From the NCBI GenBank assembly GCA_943789465.1, contig CALSUF010000003.1, positions 186,001-250,000 of the forward strand: DNA of 64,000 nt. Reading direction: 5' to 3'. The position numbers were made by a program, and so were the translations under genes. Position 1 is the first letter of the stretch. Every line of letters begins with the position of its first letter. Source of the DNA: an uncultured Flavobacteriaceae bacterium (GTDB taxonomy: Bacteria > Bacteroidota > Bacteroidia > Flavobacteriales > Flavobacteriaceae). Positions 8,130-16,473 of this stretch are shown in pieces. Under the pieces are notes generated by a model, which saw only the letters and a list, made by a program, of their open reading frames with translations, searched no databases and had not been told where the DNA came from.

Positions 8130-9388
8130 ATGACATTTCAATCATTAGGACTTATTGAAGCCCTACTTAAAGCAGTCCGTTTACAGGGCTATGAAACCCC
8201 ATCTCCAATACAACAAAAAGCAATTCCTCCAATTCTTGAAGGTCTTGATGTATTGGCATCAGCTCAAACAGGAACAGGGAAAACAGCAGGATTTACCCTG
8301 CCAATGTTGCAAATTTTATCCAAAAACCCAGTACCACATCGTCGTCCCGTACGTGCGTTAGTGTTGACACCAACCAGAGAATTGGCGGATCAGGTTTATA
8401 CCAATGTAAAACATTACAGTAAGTTTTTGGACTTGCGTGCTGCTGTTATTTTTGGTGGGGTGAATCAAAATCCACAAATCAAACAGCTTCGTAATGGAGT
8501 TGATGTTCTCGTAGCGACACCTGGGCGATTGATTGATTTGGAAAATCAAGGCCATTTATCATTGTCCAAAGTCGAGATCTTTGTACTTGATGAAGCTGAC
8601 CGTATGTTAGATATGGGGTTCAAACGTGATATCGATAAAATCCGATCATTGATTCCATCGAGACGTCAAAACTTAATGTTTTCGGCCACCTTTTCAAGAG
8701 AAATAAAAAGCTTGGCACAAACCATTTTACAACGTCCAACACTTGTAGAAGCAACACCAGAAAATACAACTGTTGAAGCGATTGCTCAACAGATATATAG
8801 AGTGGCTAAAGAGAAAAAAACAAACCTTCTTATCAAATTGATTCAAGATGGGCAGTGGCAACAAGTATTGGTGTTTACACGGACTAAACACGGCGCTAAT
8901 AACCTTTGTAAAAAACTAGAAAGTGCCCGCATTTCTGCAATGGCCATTCATGGAAATAAAAGTCAAGGTGCAAGAACAAAAGCCTTGGCGGTTTTAAAAA
9001 TCATGATATTCGTGTGTTAGTTGCAACGGATATTGCTGCACGTGGTTTGGATATTCCATTACTGCCACATGTGGTCAATTACGAGCTTCCAAACATTCCT
9101 GAAGATTATGTGCACCGTATTGGTCGTACAGGTCGAGCAGGGGCAAATGGTGTCGCCTTGTCGTTAGTCTGTGCCGAAGAAACGTCTTACTTAGCTTCGA
9201 TAGAAAAACTAACAAAGCAACGTTTTAAGAAAGAAATTGTTGAAGGTTTTGAACCTGATCCAAATGCGTCTACCGTACCGCCTAAACAAGGTGGTGGACG
9301 TCAAAGACGCGGAGGAGGTCGACCAAGCAACAACCGACAAGGGTCTGCTGGTGGCGGTAACCGTTCTAACCACAACCGTCGACGCTAA
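8130..9388 (+). pseudogene. RhlE-type DEAD-box RNA helicase, frameshifted
   Basis: An ATP-dependent RNA helicase read in two frames, 8130-8990 and 8993-9388. All helicase motifs are present: the Q motif (GYETPSPIQQKAIPPI), Walker A (AQTGTGKT), PTRELA, DEAD (LDEADRMLD), SAT (FSATFS), then in the second frame [12 protein letters not shown] and [10 protein letters not shown]. The tail is Arg/Gly-rich (about 45 residues), as in RNA-binding RhlE proteins. The frames join if one base is restored at 8990-8993 (GCG-GTT read as GCG-GAT), giving [17 protein letters not shown]. Nothing else is damaged, so this is a very recent mutation or a sequencing error. The likely role is ribosome assembly or RNA decay, especially in the cold. 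Confidence 0.88.
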
Positions 9389-9392
9389 TTTT

Positions 9393-9614
9393 ATGGAATC
9401 TCAACCTAACAATCCTTTACATGGCGTAAAACTGGAGCAAATTCTGATTGCTCTTGAAGCTCATTATGGCTGGGAAGCGATGGGCGAAAAAATAAATATC
9501 CGTTGTTTTACAGATGGACCTACTTTAAAGTCCAGCCTTAAATTTTTGAGACGTACACCCTGGGCACGTACCAAAGTGGAGAACCTTTATTTGAAGTTTT
9601 TAAAGACGCAGTAG
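9393..9614 (+). CDS. VF530 family (DUF2132) DNA-binding protein
   Basis: A 73-residue protein starting at the ATG 4 nt after the helicase stop; a longer in-frame read upstream is only overlap with the helicase tail. [20 protein letters not shown], then INIRCF and the conserved [14 protein letters not shown] are hallmarks of the VF530/DUF2132 family, named after a Vibrio fischeri protein and annotated as double-strand DNA binding. It is probably translated from the helicase mRNA. Its cellular role is unknown. Confidence 0.88.
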   Translation: MESQPNNPLHGVKLEQILIALEAHYGWEAMGEKINIRCFTDGPTLKSSLKFLRRTPWARTKVENLYLKFLKTQ

Positions 9615-9686
9615 GGCGGAGGTGATTTTATATTTTTTCTAATTACAATTGCTGTTTTTATAAAATTCAACTCTGGCTTTTGTCCT

Positions 9687-9744
9687 TAAATTTGTGAAAT
9701 AAATGTTAAACTAATTAACATTAATAGTAATACTATTATATTTG
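9687..9744 (+). promoter_or_regulatory. Two candidate promoter boxes of the TetR-like gene
   Basis: TAAATTTG (9687-9694) and TATATTTG (9737-9744) both fit TAnnTTTG. The second ends 12 nt before the ATG at 9757. Neither has a TTG at the right distance. An AT-rich stretch between them (TTAACATTAATAGTAATACT) could be an operator, but no convincing palindrome was found. Confidence 0.4.
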
Positions 9745-9756
9745 TAATGTATTACC

Positions 9757-10414
9757 ATGGAAAAACTTCAATTACATATCACTATCAGTCCGGATCTTTA
9801 CACAAAGAATCCAGAATCCTCTGTTTTAGGACAAAAAATTGTCTCTAAAAGTATTGAGATGATTGATGCATTAGGTTTTGAAGATTTTACGTTCAAAAAA
9901 TTGGGTCAAGAGATTGGATCTAACGAAAGTTCGGTTTATCGCTATTTTGACAGCAAGCACGCAATGTTGGTGTATTTGATCAACTGGTATTGGAGTTGGA
10001 TTGAGTATAAATTGGTATTTTCCACTTTGAATGTGCCATCAGCCCATGACCGCCTCACTCAAGCAATTTTGATATTAACCGCTGAGGTTACAGAGGATAA
10101 TGCCTTTTCGTACATCAATGAAGTCCTGTTGAACAAAATTATTATTTCAGAGTCTTCTAAAGCCTACCATACAAAAGCTATTGATAGCGAAAATAAAAAA
10201 GGCTATTATAAAACGTATAAACGTGTAGTGCAGCGTGTGAGCGACCTTGTAACATGAAATCAATCCGAGTTACGAATTTCCACACATGTTAATTTCAACA
10301 GTGATTGAAGGTGCTCATCATCAGCGGTATTTTTCAAAACACTTACCATCGCTGACCGATTTTGAAGAAGGAAAAAATAATATTGTTACGGTTTTATACC
10401 GATTTAGTTTTTAA
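9757..10414 (+). pseudogene. TetR-like transcriptional regulator, frameshifted near its end
   Basis: A regulator of about 218 residues in its restored form. An N-terminal helix-turn-helix of TetR type is visible (SIEMIDALGFEDFTFKKLGQ, then SNESSVYRYFDSKHAML). The remaining helices would bind a ligand that cannot be guessed. The first frame stops at 10257; removing one A at 10251-10252 (GTA-A-CAT) gives DLVHEINPSYEFPHMLISTV and a stop at 10412-10414. Only the last 52 codons are lost in the frameshifted form, so the DNA-binding domain would still be made. It may regulate the bicarbonate operon downstream; this is inferred from position only. Confidence 0.75.
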
Positions 10415-10457
10415 TACCCTTTCAAACCAATGAAACAAGTGTCATACATCATAGCCT

Positions 10458-10763
10458 ATGGGTATTAGAGTGCTAATTTTTGCATTGGTATTTAGCTCTA
10501 TTATTCTTCAGCCTGTTATAAAGTCGATGGTGGTTTCTGAGCCCCAAGCATTTTCTTGGCTCGATATGGAAACTGAAAGTGATTCTAGTGAAAAAGAAAA
10601 TCAAGAGTTAGAAGACTCGAAAGATAAAAAAGTAGAGATTCGATTTACAAAAGAAGAATCTCCTGTAAACATCTACCTCAAAAGAGGATCTATATTTGGA
10701 GTGCATTTTTTAAAAATGGACATTACCATTGATACTCACGATCCCCCTCCAGAACTGGCCTAG
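10458..10763 (+). CDS. Hypothetical protein with N-terminal hydrophobic segment
   Basis: I do not recognise this 101-residue protein. It starts with a hydrophobic stretch (VLIFALVFSSIILQPVI) that is either a signal peptide or a membrane anchor. A strongly acidic and serine-rich middle follows (ETESDSSEKENQELEDSKDKK), then a more conserved-looking C-terminus (SIFGVHFLKMDITIDTHDPPPEL). It lies 43 nt after the restored end of the TetR-like gene and 125 nt before the SulP gene, on the same strand. A second ATG at 10432 opens a 12-codon reading frame that ends just inside this gene; I consider it chance. Confidence 0.6.
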   Translation: MGIRVLIFALVFSSIILQPVIKSMVVSEPQAFSWLDMETESDSSEKENQELEDSKDKKVEIRFTKEESPVNIYLKRGSIFGVHFLKMDITIDTHDPPPELA

Positions 10764-10888
10764 TCTTTTCACCATTTAGAGGCTCTGCTTGAAGTGGACA
10801 CCTTTTTAAATCATCTCAATTACATTAAAATTAAATTCAAGTAATACATCTCTCTTTGTATTGCTTAAATATCATATACCATATTATA

Positions 10889-12485
10889 ATGAACAGTTCA
10901 AACCCATTCAAAAATTTAAAATCAGACCTACCCTCAAGTATTGTTGTATTCTTCGTAGCATTACCGCTATGTTTAGGAATAGCCCTAGCCAGTGGGGCTC
11001 CACTTTTTTCAGGACTTATAGCAGGAATCGTCGGTGGTGTTGTTGTAGGGGCTATTAGTAAATCATCCGTAGGCGTTAGTGGTCCTGCAGCAGGTTTGGC
11101 AGCTATTGTCTTAACCGCCATAGGAACCCTAGGTAGTTTCGAAAACTTTTTATTAGCCGTTGTATTAGGAGGTGTTATTCAGTTTTTGTTTGGGATCTTA
11201 AGAGCAGGGGTAATAGGTTATTATTTCCCATCTTCAGTTATTAAGGGGATGCTCACAGGAATCGGAATTATTATCGTCCTAAAACAAATTCCACATTTCT
11301 TTGGATATAATTCTAATCCAGAAGGGAATTTCGCCTTTTTTAAAGTGGATGGCGAAAACACATTTTCGGAAATATTAAATGCCATAAATTTCATTAGTCC
11401 TGGAGCTACAATTATAGCCCTTTTTGCGTTGGCTATATTGCTGCTTTGGAGTGAGGTTTTAAACGATAAAGGAAAATTCTTTAAACTGGTTCAAGGGCCA
11501 TTGGTCGCTGTTGCTGCGGGAATTATTTATTTTATAAGTACTAAAGGAAGTACGCAGTGGGGTATTTCACCAGATTTATTGGTGAGCGTTCCTGTTCCCG
11601 AAGATGCAACCTCTTTCTTTCGCACAGTTTAGTTTCCCAAATTTTGGAGCCATCGGCAACCCTGAAGTATGGATTGTTGCGTTTACCATTGCCTTGGTAG
11701 CAAGTTTAGAAACTTTATTATGCGTTGAAGCAACCGATAAAATAGATCCGTTAAAACGCGTTACTCCTACTAACAGAGAGTTGTTAGCTCAGGGTATTGG
11801 GAATGTGGTTTCTGGCTTTATAGGAGGGTTACCAGTGACACAAGTAATTGTACGTAGTTCGGCCAATATACAGTCGGGAGGGAAAACAAAAATGTCAGCC
11901 ATTATCCACGGATTTTTATTGTTGATATCGGTGATTTTAATTCCAAATTTGTTAAATAAAATTCCACTTTCTGTTTTGGCAGCAGTCTTGTTTATTGTTG
12001 GCTATAAATTAGCCAAGCCAGCATTGTTTGTAGAGATGTATCGATTGGGATGGAAACAGTTTACTCCCTTTGTTGTGACAGTATTAGGAATTATATTTAC
12101 AGACCTTTTAGTTGGAATCGCATTGGGTCTTGCCGTTGGAATTGTTGTTATTTTGATTAAAAATTTCCAGAATTCTCATTTCTTACACATCGAAGATAAG
12201 AGTAATGGCGTACATAAAATAAAAATGACCTTGGCAGAAGAAGTTACTTTTTTTAACAAAGGAGCTATTCTTAAAGAGTTAGATAATTTGCCACGTGATA
12301 GTTATTTAGAGTTAGATGTCACAAAAACGCGTTATCTTGACAATGATATCATTGAAATTTTAGAAGATTTTTCTGAAAAAGCACGTCAAAGACATATTGA
12401 TATCAAATTAATATCCGTTAGAGGTGTTGTTGAAAACCCAGAAAGTTTTATACAGTTTTTTCAATTACGCCCACAAACAGTTTAA
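10889..12485 (+). pseudogene. SulP family permease next to carbonic anhydrase, frameshifted
   Basis: A membrane permease of the SulP family, probably a bicarbonate transporter given the carbonic anhydrase gene 29 nt downstream. The first frame starts at MNSSNPFKNLKSDLPSSIVV and carries the signature helices (FFVALPLCLGIALASGAPLFSG). It breaks at about 11612-11621; the second frame carries PTNRELLAQGIGNVVSGFIGG, further helices and a short C-terminal STAS-like part (YLELDVTKTRYLDNDIIEIL). The break lies in a TTTCTTTC tandem, and deleting one 4-base copy restores one frame of about 530 residues (ATSFAQFSFPNFG). Either replication slippage or a read error. If real, transport by this copy is lost, although the downstream genes stay intact. 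Confidence 0.87.
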
Positions 12486-12514
12486 AAAAATATAAATAAA
12501 TTAAATAAAAAATT

Positions 12515-13144
12515 ATGAATGCACACACTAAAGAAAGTCAAGCAGTAATGACCCCACAAACATCTTTACAAGCTTTAAAAGAAGGCAACGAACGTTTTGT
12601 TAATGCAACGCAAGTTGTAAGAGATTTAAACGCACAAGTAGCGGCAACGAGTACAGGACAATATCCTTTTGCAACAGTCCTGCATTGTATAGATTCGCGC
12701 GTATCTGCTGAGCATGTTTTTGATCAAGGGATTGGTGATTTGTTCAGTATCCGTATTGCTGGAAATTTTGTTAATGAAGATATTTTAGGGAGTATGGAAT
12801 TCGCTTGTAAACTTGCAGGCACCAAAGTATTGGTAGTTCTTGGACACACCGCTTGTGGAGCCGTTAAAGGCGCTTGTGACCATGCACGTATGGGAAATTT
12901 AACGGCACTGATTAATAAAATTGAACCTGCAGTTGAAGCAGTAAACCTTCCTGAAGATGAAGCGTCGAGAACCTCGGCTAATATCAACTTTGTGAATACT
13001 GTTGCCGCTAAAAATGTCGAAATGACTTTAAGCGATATTCGTAACAAAAGCGCTATTCTCAAGGAAATGGAAGCTAATGGCGAATTGATAATAGTAGGTG
13101 GTATGTATGATATCTCTAATGGAAAAGTGACTTTTTATGCTTAA
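12515..13144 (+). CDS. Beta-class carbonic anhydrase
   Basis: Interconverts CO2 and bicarbonate using zinc. The 209-residue protein has the beta-class zinc ligands: the Cys and Asp of HCIDSRV, then the His and Cys of GHTACGAVKGA. There is no signal peptide, so it acts in the cytosol. It is 29 nt downstream of the SulP permease and overlaps the DUF2490 gene by 8 nt. SulP-carbonic anhydrase pairs are known in many marine bacteria and are read as bicarbonate import plus interconversion, to supply carboxylases or control pH. That role here is inferred from context. Confidence 0.95.
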   Translation: MNAHTKESQAVMTPQTSLQALKEGNERFVNATQVVRDLNAQVAATSTGQYPFATVLHCIDSRVSAEHVFDQGIGDLFSIRIAGNFVNEDILGSMEFACKLAGTKVLVVLGHTACGAVKGACDHARMGNLTALINKIEPAVEAVNLPEDEASRTSANINFVNTVAAKNVEMTLSDIRNKSAILKEMEANGELIIVGGMYDISNGKVTFYA

Positions 13145-13811
13145 AAAATCTAATCTCTTTGTGGCAGCATTAACCTGTGTGTTAATGCTGCCTTTTGTAA
13201 CAGTCGCCCAAAGTAGTGATTTTGGAAATTGGCTGATTTATATTGGTAGTAAGAAGGTGAACAGCAAGTGGAATATTCACAACGAGATTCAGTTTCGAAA
13301 TTATGACGCCATAGGCGATTTAGAGCAATTATTACTGCGTACAGGAGTTGGGTATAACCTATCCGAAAATAATCATAATGTATTGTTAGGGTATGGATAT
13401 ATCAATTCCGAAAACTATAGTGGTGATACAACAGAAAAAATCACGGTAAATGAACACCGAATTTTTCAGCAATTTACCTCAAAACAAAAAATAGGAACAG
13501 TATCATTAACCCATCGCTATCGATTTGAGCAGCGTTTTGTGGAATCAGATTTTAAGATGCGTTTGCGTTATTTTTTAGCTTTTAAAGTGCCCTTGCTGAA
13601 AACAGAAGAAATGCCTTCGAAACTGTACTTATCAGCGTATAATGAAGTATTTTTAAATACTGAAAGTGCTGTTTTTGATCGCAATCGTGTGTATGGCGGA
13701 TTTGGCTATCAAATTAATAAAAACGTTCGTGTGGAAGCAGGATATATGAGTCAGCTTTTTGAAACTTCTAGTCGTGATCAGTTTAATTTGATAACGTTTG
13801 TGAATTTTTAG
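13137..13811 (+). CDS. DUF2490 outer-membrane beta-barrel protein
   Basis: A 224-residue protein with a signal peptide (KKSNLFVAALTCVLMLPFVT, cleaved near VAQS). Alternating strands follow (WNIHNEIQFRNY, HRYRFEQRFVES, RLRYFLAFKVPL, YGGFGYQINKNVRVEAGYM) and it ends in an aromatic strand (LITFVNF), typical of outer-membrane barrels. The DFGNWLIYIGSKK start and barrel pattern fit DUF2490. It overlaps the carbonic anhydrase stop by 8 nt, so it is translated from the same mRNA. Its place in the operon suggests a pore or accessory part for anion uptake, which is an inference without direct support. Confidence 0.82.
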   Translation: MLKKSNLFVAALTCVLMLPFVTVAQSSDFGNWLIYIGSKKVNSKWNIHNEIQFRNYDAIGDLEQLLLRTGVGYNLSENNHNVLLGYGYINSENYSGDTTEKITVNEHRIFQQFTSKQKIGTVSLTHRYRFEQRFVESDFKMRLRYFLAFKVPLLKTEEMPSKLYLSAYNEVFLNTESAVFDRNRVYGGFGYQINKNVRVEAGYMSQLFETSSRDQFNLITFVNF

Positions 13812-13832
13812 AACGCTTATTTCAGCGTGTTC
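13811..13832. terminator. Possible shared terminator between convergent genes
   Basis: GAACGC (13811-13816) pairs with GCGtGTTC (13825-13832) with one bulged base, and T-rich sequence follows on the plus strand. It sits exactly between the DUF2490 stop and the kinase stop. The stem is short, so the call is tentative. Confidence 0.4.
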
Positions 13833-15430
13833 TTTTCCTTTCGTTTTCTCGTTCTTTCTAAGACAGCTGTTAACGCTTCTTCGCTAATAGGTTTTGAAAT
13901 ATAATCATCGAATCCCGCTGCTTTTATTTTTTCTATGTCCTCAGCGGATGAAAACGCCGTCTGTGCTATAATGGGTAATTTTGGACGCTCTTCCTTTATC
14001 AATTTCAGGGCTTCAAAACCGTTCATATTTGGCATTTTTAGATCCATTAATACAATATCGATTTCCGGTTGAGTGTTGCAAATACTAACAGCTTCTTCGC
14101 CGTTTTTTGCATGAATAATAATACAATCTAAATTGATTTTATCTTTTAATAATATTTCGAGATATAGATAATTAATTTCCTCGTCTTCTGCGACTAAAAT
14201 TTTGCAATGATGCTTGCTATTATCTTTTATAGTTTGCTCTGAAGTATCAGTTGCTAGTTTGTACTGTGTTGGGGTGTAGGGGATGGTCACAAAAAATGTT
14301 GCTCCTTCTCCCTTTTTAGATTTAAGTGTGATTTTTCCGCCTATTAATTTAGTGTTTTCTTTAGCAATTGATAGCCCTAGACCTAGTCCGCCAAATTGTT
14401 TTTTTATTTCTTTTTCTTCTTGTGTAAAGCGTTCAAAAATAGATTTTTGTCTACTTGTTTTTATTCCAACCCCTGTATCTTTAACATAAAGTTCTAAATG
14501 TTCATCTGTTTTTTTATACCCAAACTCTATGGCCCCTTCTGTTGTAAACTTCAAAGCATTTTCAAGTAAATTGCTGAGGATGTTATTTAATTTAGCGGCA
14601 TCGGTAAGTATGAAGCTTTCTTTGTCTGAAAGCTCCTTTCTTAAGTATAGTGGTGTGTTATTTTCTTTGGCTTTGAGGTCAAAAATTGTAAATAATTCTA
14701 AAAGTAAGTTATTGAGACAGACCTCTCTTTCTATAACTGTTACTTGGTTTGAGGTAATTTTTGATATTTCAATTAAATCATCAATTGTTCGTAGTAATTG
14801 GTGTCCACTATTTTGAATAATACTGATGTAATGTTTTCGCTTCACCTCTGCTAGATCAGGATCATTTAGGAATTTTGTGAACCCCAAAATCCCATTCATT
14901 GGCGTCCTAATTTCATGCGATAAATTACTTATAAAATCATTTTTGATTCTGTCATTTTTTTCAGCAGTTTCTTTATCTTTTAAAAACTGTAGCTCCTTTA
15001 ATTTACGTTCTGTAATATCTGCAAAAATAACTGCGATTAAATTTTTTTGTATTTCCCAAGCAAATATTTCATAGTATTTACCATTAGTTGATTTTTTGTT
15101 CTTGTAATTTATCGATGTTCCTTTCCTCGCTATTTCATTATATATTTCCAACCAATACCAATCAACAGGTTCAAATATCTCTTTGTAGCGTTTCCCAATA
15201 AGTTGTGATTTTGTTTTTCCAACTAATTCCGTGAACGATTTATTTACATATCGGTAATAATAGTCTTTTACATCCTCATTTCCTTTTGTTATCAGTTCAA
15301 TGATTTTAACATTTTTAGGGGCTGTGTCCAAAAACTGATGCATCTGTTGTTCATATTGGCTTAAGTTCTTAATCGTTTCTTTTTGAGCAATAATTTGCCG
15401 TTCTAATGCTTCATAAGTTGGTTTGTTCAT
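13817..15430 (-). CDS. Hybrid sensor histidine kinase (PAS-HisKA-HATPase-REC)
   Basis: A signal-transduction kinase of 537 residues. The domain order is an N-terminal coiled coil (to about residue 35), one PAS domain (about 30-145, ending FADITERK), HisKA with the phosphorylated His172 in SHEIRTPMNG, HATPase (about 280-395, with NLLENALKFT, DTGVGI and GGLGLGLSIAK) and a C-terminal receiver (about 410-530, with VAEDEE and the phosphoacceptor Asp in IVLMDLKMPNMNG). There is no transmembrane segment, so it senses something in the cytosol. No separate response regulator gene is nearby; the receiver may pass phosphate to a distant partner. It stands alone, convergent with the bicarbonate operon. 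Confidence 0.95.
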   Translation of the reverse strand: MNKPTYEALERQIIAQKETIKNLSQYEQQMHQFLDTAPKNVKIIELITKGNEDVKDYYYRYVNKSFTELVGKTKSQLIGKRYKEIFEPVDWYWLEIYNEIARKGTSINYKNKKSTNGKYYEIFAWEIQKNLIAVIFADITERKLKELQFLKDKETAEKNDRIKNDFISNLSHEIRTPMNGILGFTKFLNDPDLAEVKRKHYISIIQNSGHQLLRTIDDLIEISKITSNQVTVIEREVCLNNLLLELFTIFDLKAKENNTPLYLRKELSDKESFILTDAAKLNNILSNLLENALKFTTEGAIEFGYKKTDEHLELYVKDTGVGIKTSRQKSIFERFTQEEKEIKKQFGGLGLGLSIAKENTKLIGGKITLKSKKGEGATFFVTIPYTPTQYKLATDTSEQTIKDNSKHHCKILVAEDEEINYLYLEILLKDKINLDCIIIHAKNGEEAVSICNTQPEIDIVLMDLKMPNMNGFEALKLIKEERPKLPIIAQTAFSSAEDIEKIKAAGFDDYISKPISEEALTAVLERTRKRKEKNTLK

Positions 15431-15558
15431 ACACTACAGTTGAAGTTTATTGTAAAAAATTGAAACGAAATATAATATTAATTCAATCAATATTCAACTT
15501 ATTAGGACACAAATAGTAATGTAAATTATTTGTGTTCATATATTTAACCATGTATATG

Positions 15559-16068
15559 TTATAATTTTATCTCAAAAAAGCATACCTCTGCATTATGATA
15601 GTGTGAGGGTAATTGTGTGGTGTTTTGCAATTTATTAATGCCTAAAAAATTAAATCCACAGCCTTTATAATAGCTGATAAGCCCTTCGTTTCTACCACAC
15701 GTATCCATTCTTATAAACTGTTTGTGATGCTGAAGTGCATGATCTTTAGCCCATTCAACAATGGTTTTCACGAAATTGTTACCTCTATATTCTGGATTTG
15801 TAGCAATGCGATGAATGTATATTGACAGAGCATTTTCTTTCTCTTCCCATATTTGTGGATCACTATAAGTGATGGCCCATATACACGCTATTTTACCGTC
15901 AATTATTAATTTGAATTGTCTATTTTGAATAATTTCAATTGCAATATTATTTTGATTAAAAAGGGGCCATTGGTTTTTAGGAAATTTTATTTTCTGGAAG
16001 TTAGTTGCTAAATCATATAATCTGAATATTTCAGAAATATCATTTAAATTACTAGTGGTTATAACCAT
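15559..16068 (-). CDS. GNAT family N-acetyltransferase
   Basis: An acetyl-CoA-dependent transferase of 169 residues. The GNAT core is visible: IIDGKIACIWAITYSD (strands 2-3), IHRIATNPEYRGNNFVKTIVEWAKDHA (strand 4 and the acetyl-CoA pyrophosphate loop, here R-G-N-N-F rather than the usual R/QxxGxG/A), and YYKGCGFNFLGIN near the C-terminus (motif B). The substrate is unknown. It is monocistronic, with 128 nt to the kinase gene and about 140 nt to the remnant upstream. Confidence 0.85.
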   Translation of the reverse strand: MVITTSNLNDISEIFRLYDLATNFQKIKFPKNQWPLFNQNNIAIEIIQNRQFKLIIDGKIACIWAITYSDPQIWEEKENALSIYIHRIATNPEYRGNNFVKTIVEWAKDHALQHHKQFIRMDTCGRNEGLISYYKGCGFNFLGINKLQNTTQLPSHYHNAEVCFFEIKL

Positions 16069-16208
16069 GGTATGATCTATATAAATACTTTCCTAAACGC
16101 TTAAGAATTTTAGTTATAAATCTAACATAATTTATTTAAAACACAAGTACTAGTACTCGTTTAATAGCTGCTTTTAGCTTATATTGAAGTATTTGAGCAA
16201 GTTGTAAA

Positions 16209-16430
16209 TTATTTTTTTGCTTTTCTTGACATTGTCACCAAAGCATACTTTGATAATTTACTGTTATCGATAATTAGTTTAGTTGTTACGCCTCGACTGT
16301 ATACTTTTCTCCCTGATACACCTAATTTTATTCCTTTTACGATGAATGTTTTGCCATCATTAGCTTGAAAAACCAACTTGTCACTTTCTCTAGGGTTTCC
16401 AGAGCAGTGGAATTCATACGTTTTACCTGC
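16209..16430 (-). pseudogene. Possible remnant of a small gene
   Basis: On the minus strand a frame of 73 codons is open from 16430 to a stop at 16211-16209. Its composition looks coding (AGKTYEFHCSGNPRESDK, later KGIKLGVSGRKVYSRGVTT, ending MSRKAKK). It has no ATG near its beginning. Directly upstream in the same frame is a TAA, and before that the sequence again looks coding (SVKINNHSYYLYKV). This could be a gene broken by a nonsense mutation and truncated by the neighbouring ATPase gene, or a short gene with an unusual start. I do not recognise the protein. The rest of the stretch 16069-16473 shows nothing I can name. Confidence 0.3.
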
Positions 16431-16473
16431 TTAAACTTTGTATAAATAATAGCTATGGTTATTAATTTTTACA

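Noticed and set aside
10432-10470. Small peptide gene (12 codons from ATG 10432)
   Set aside because: Overlaps the next start, no sign of regulation, likely chance.
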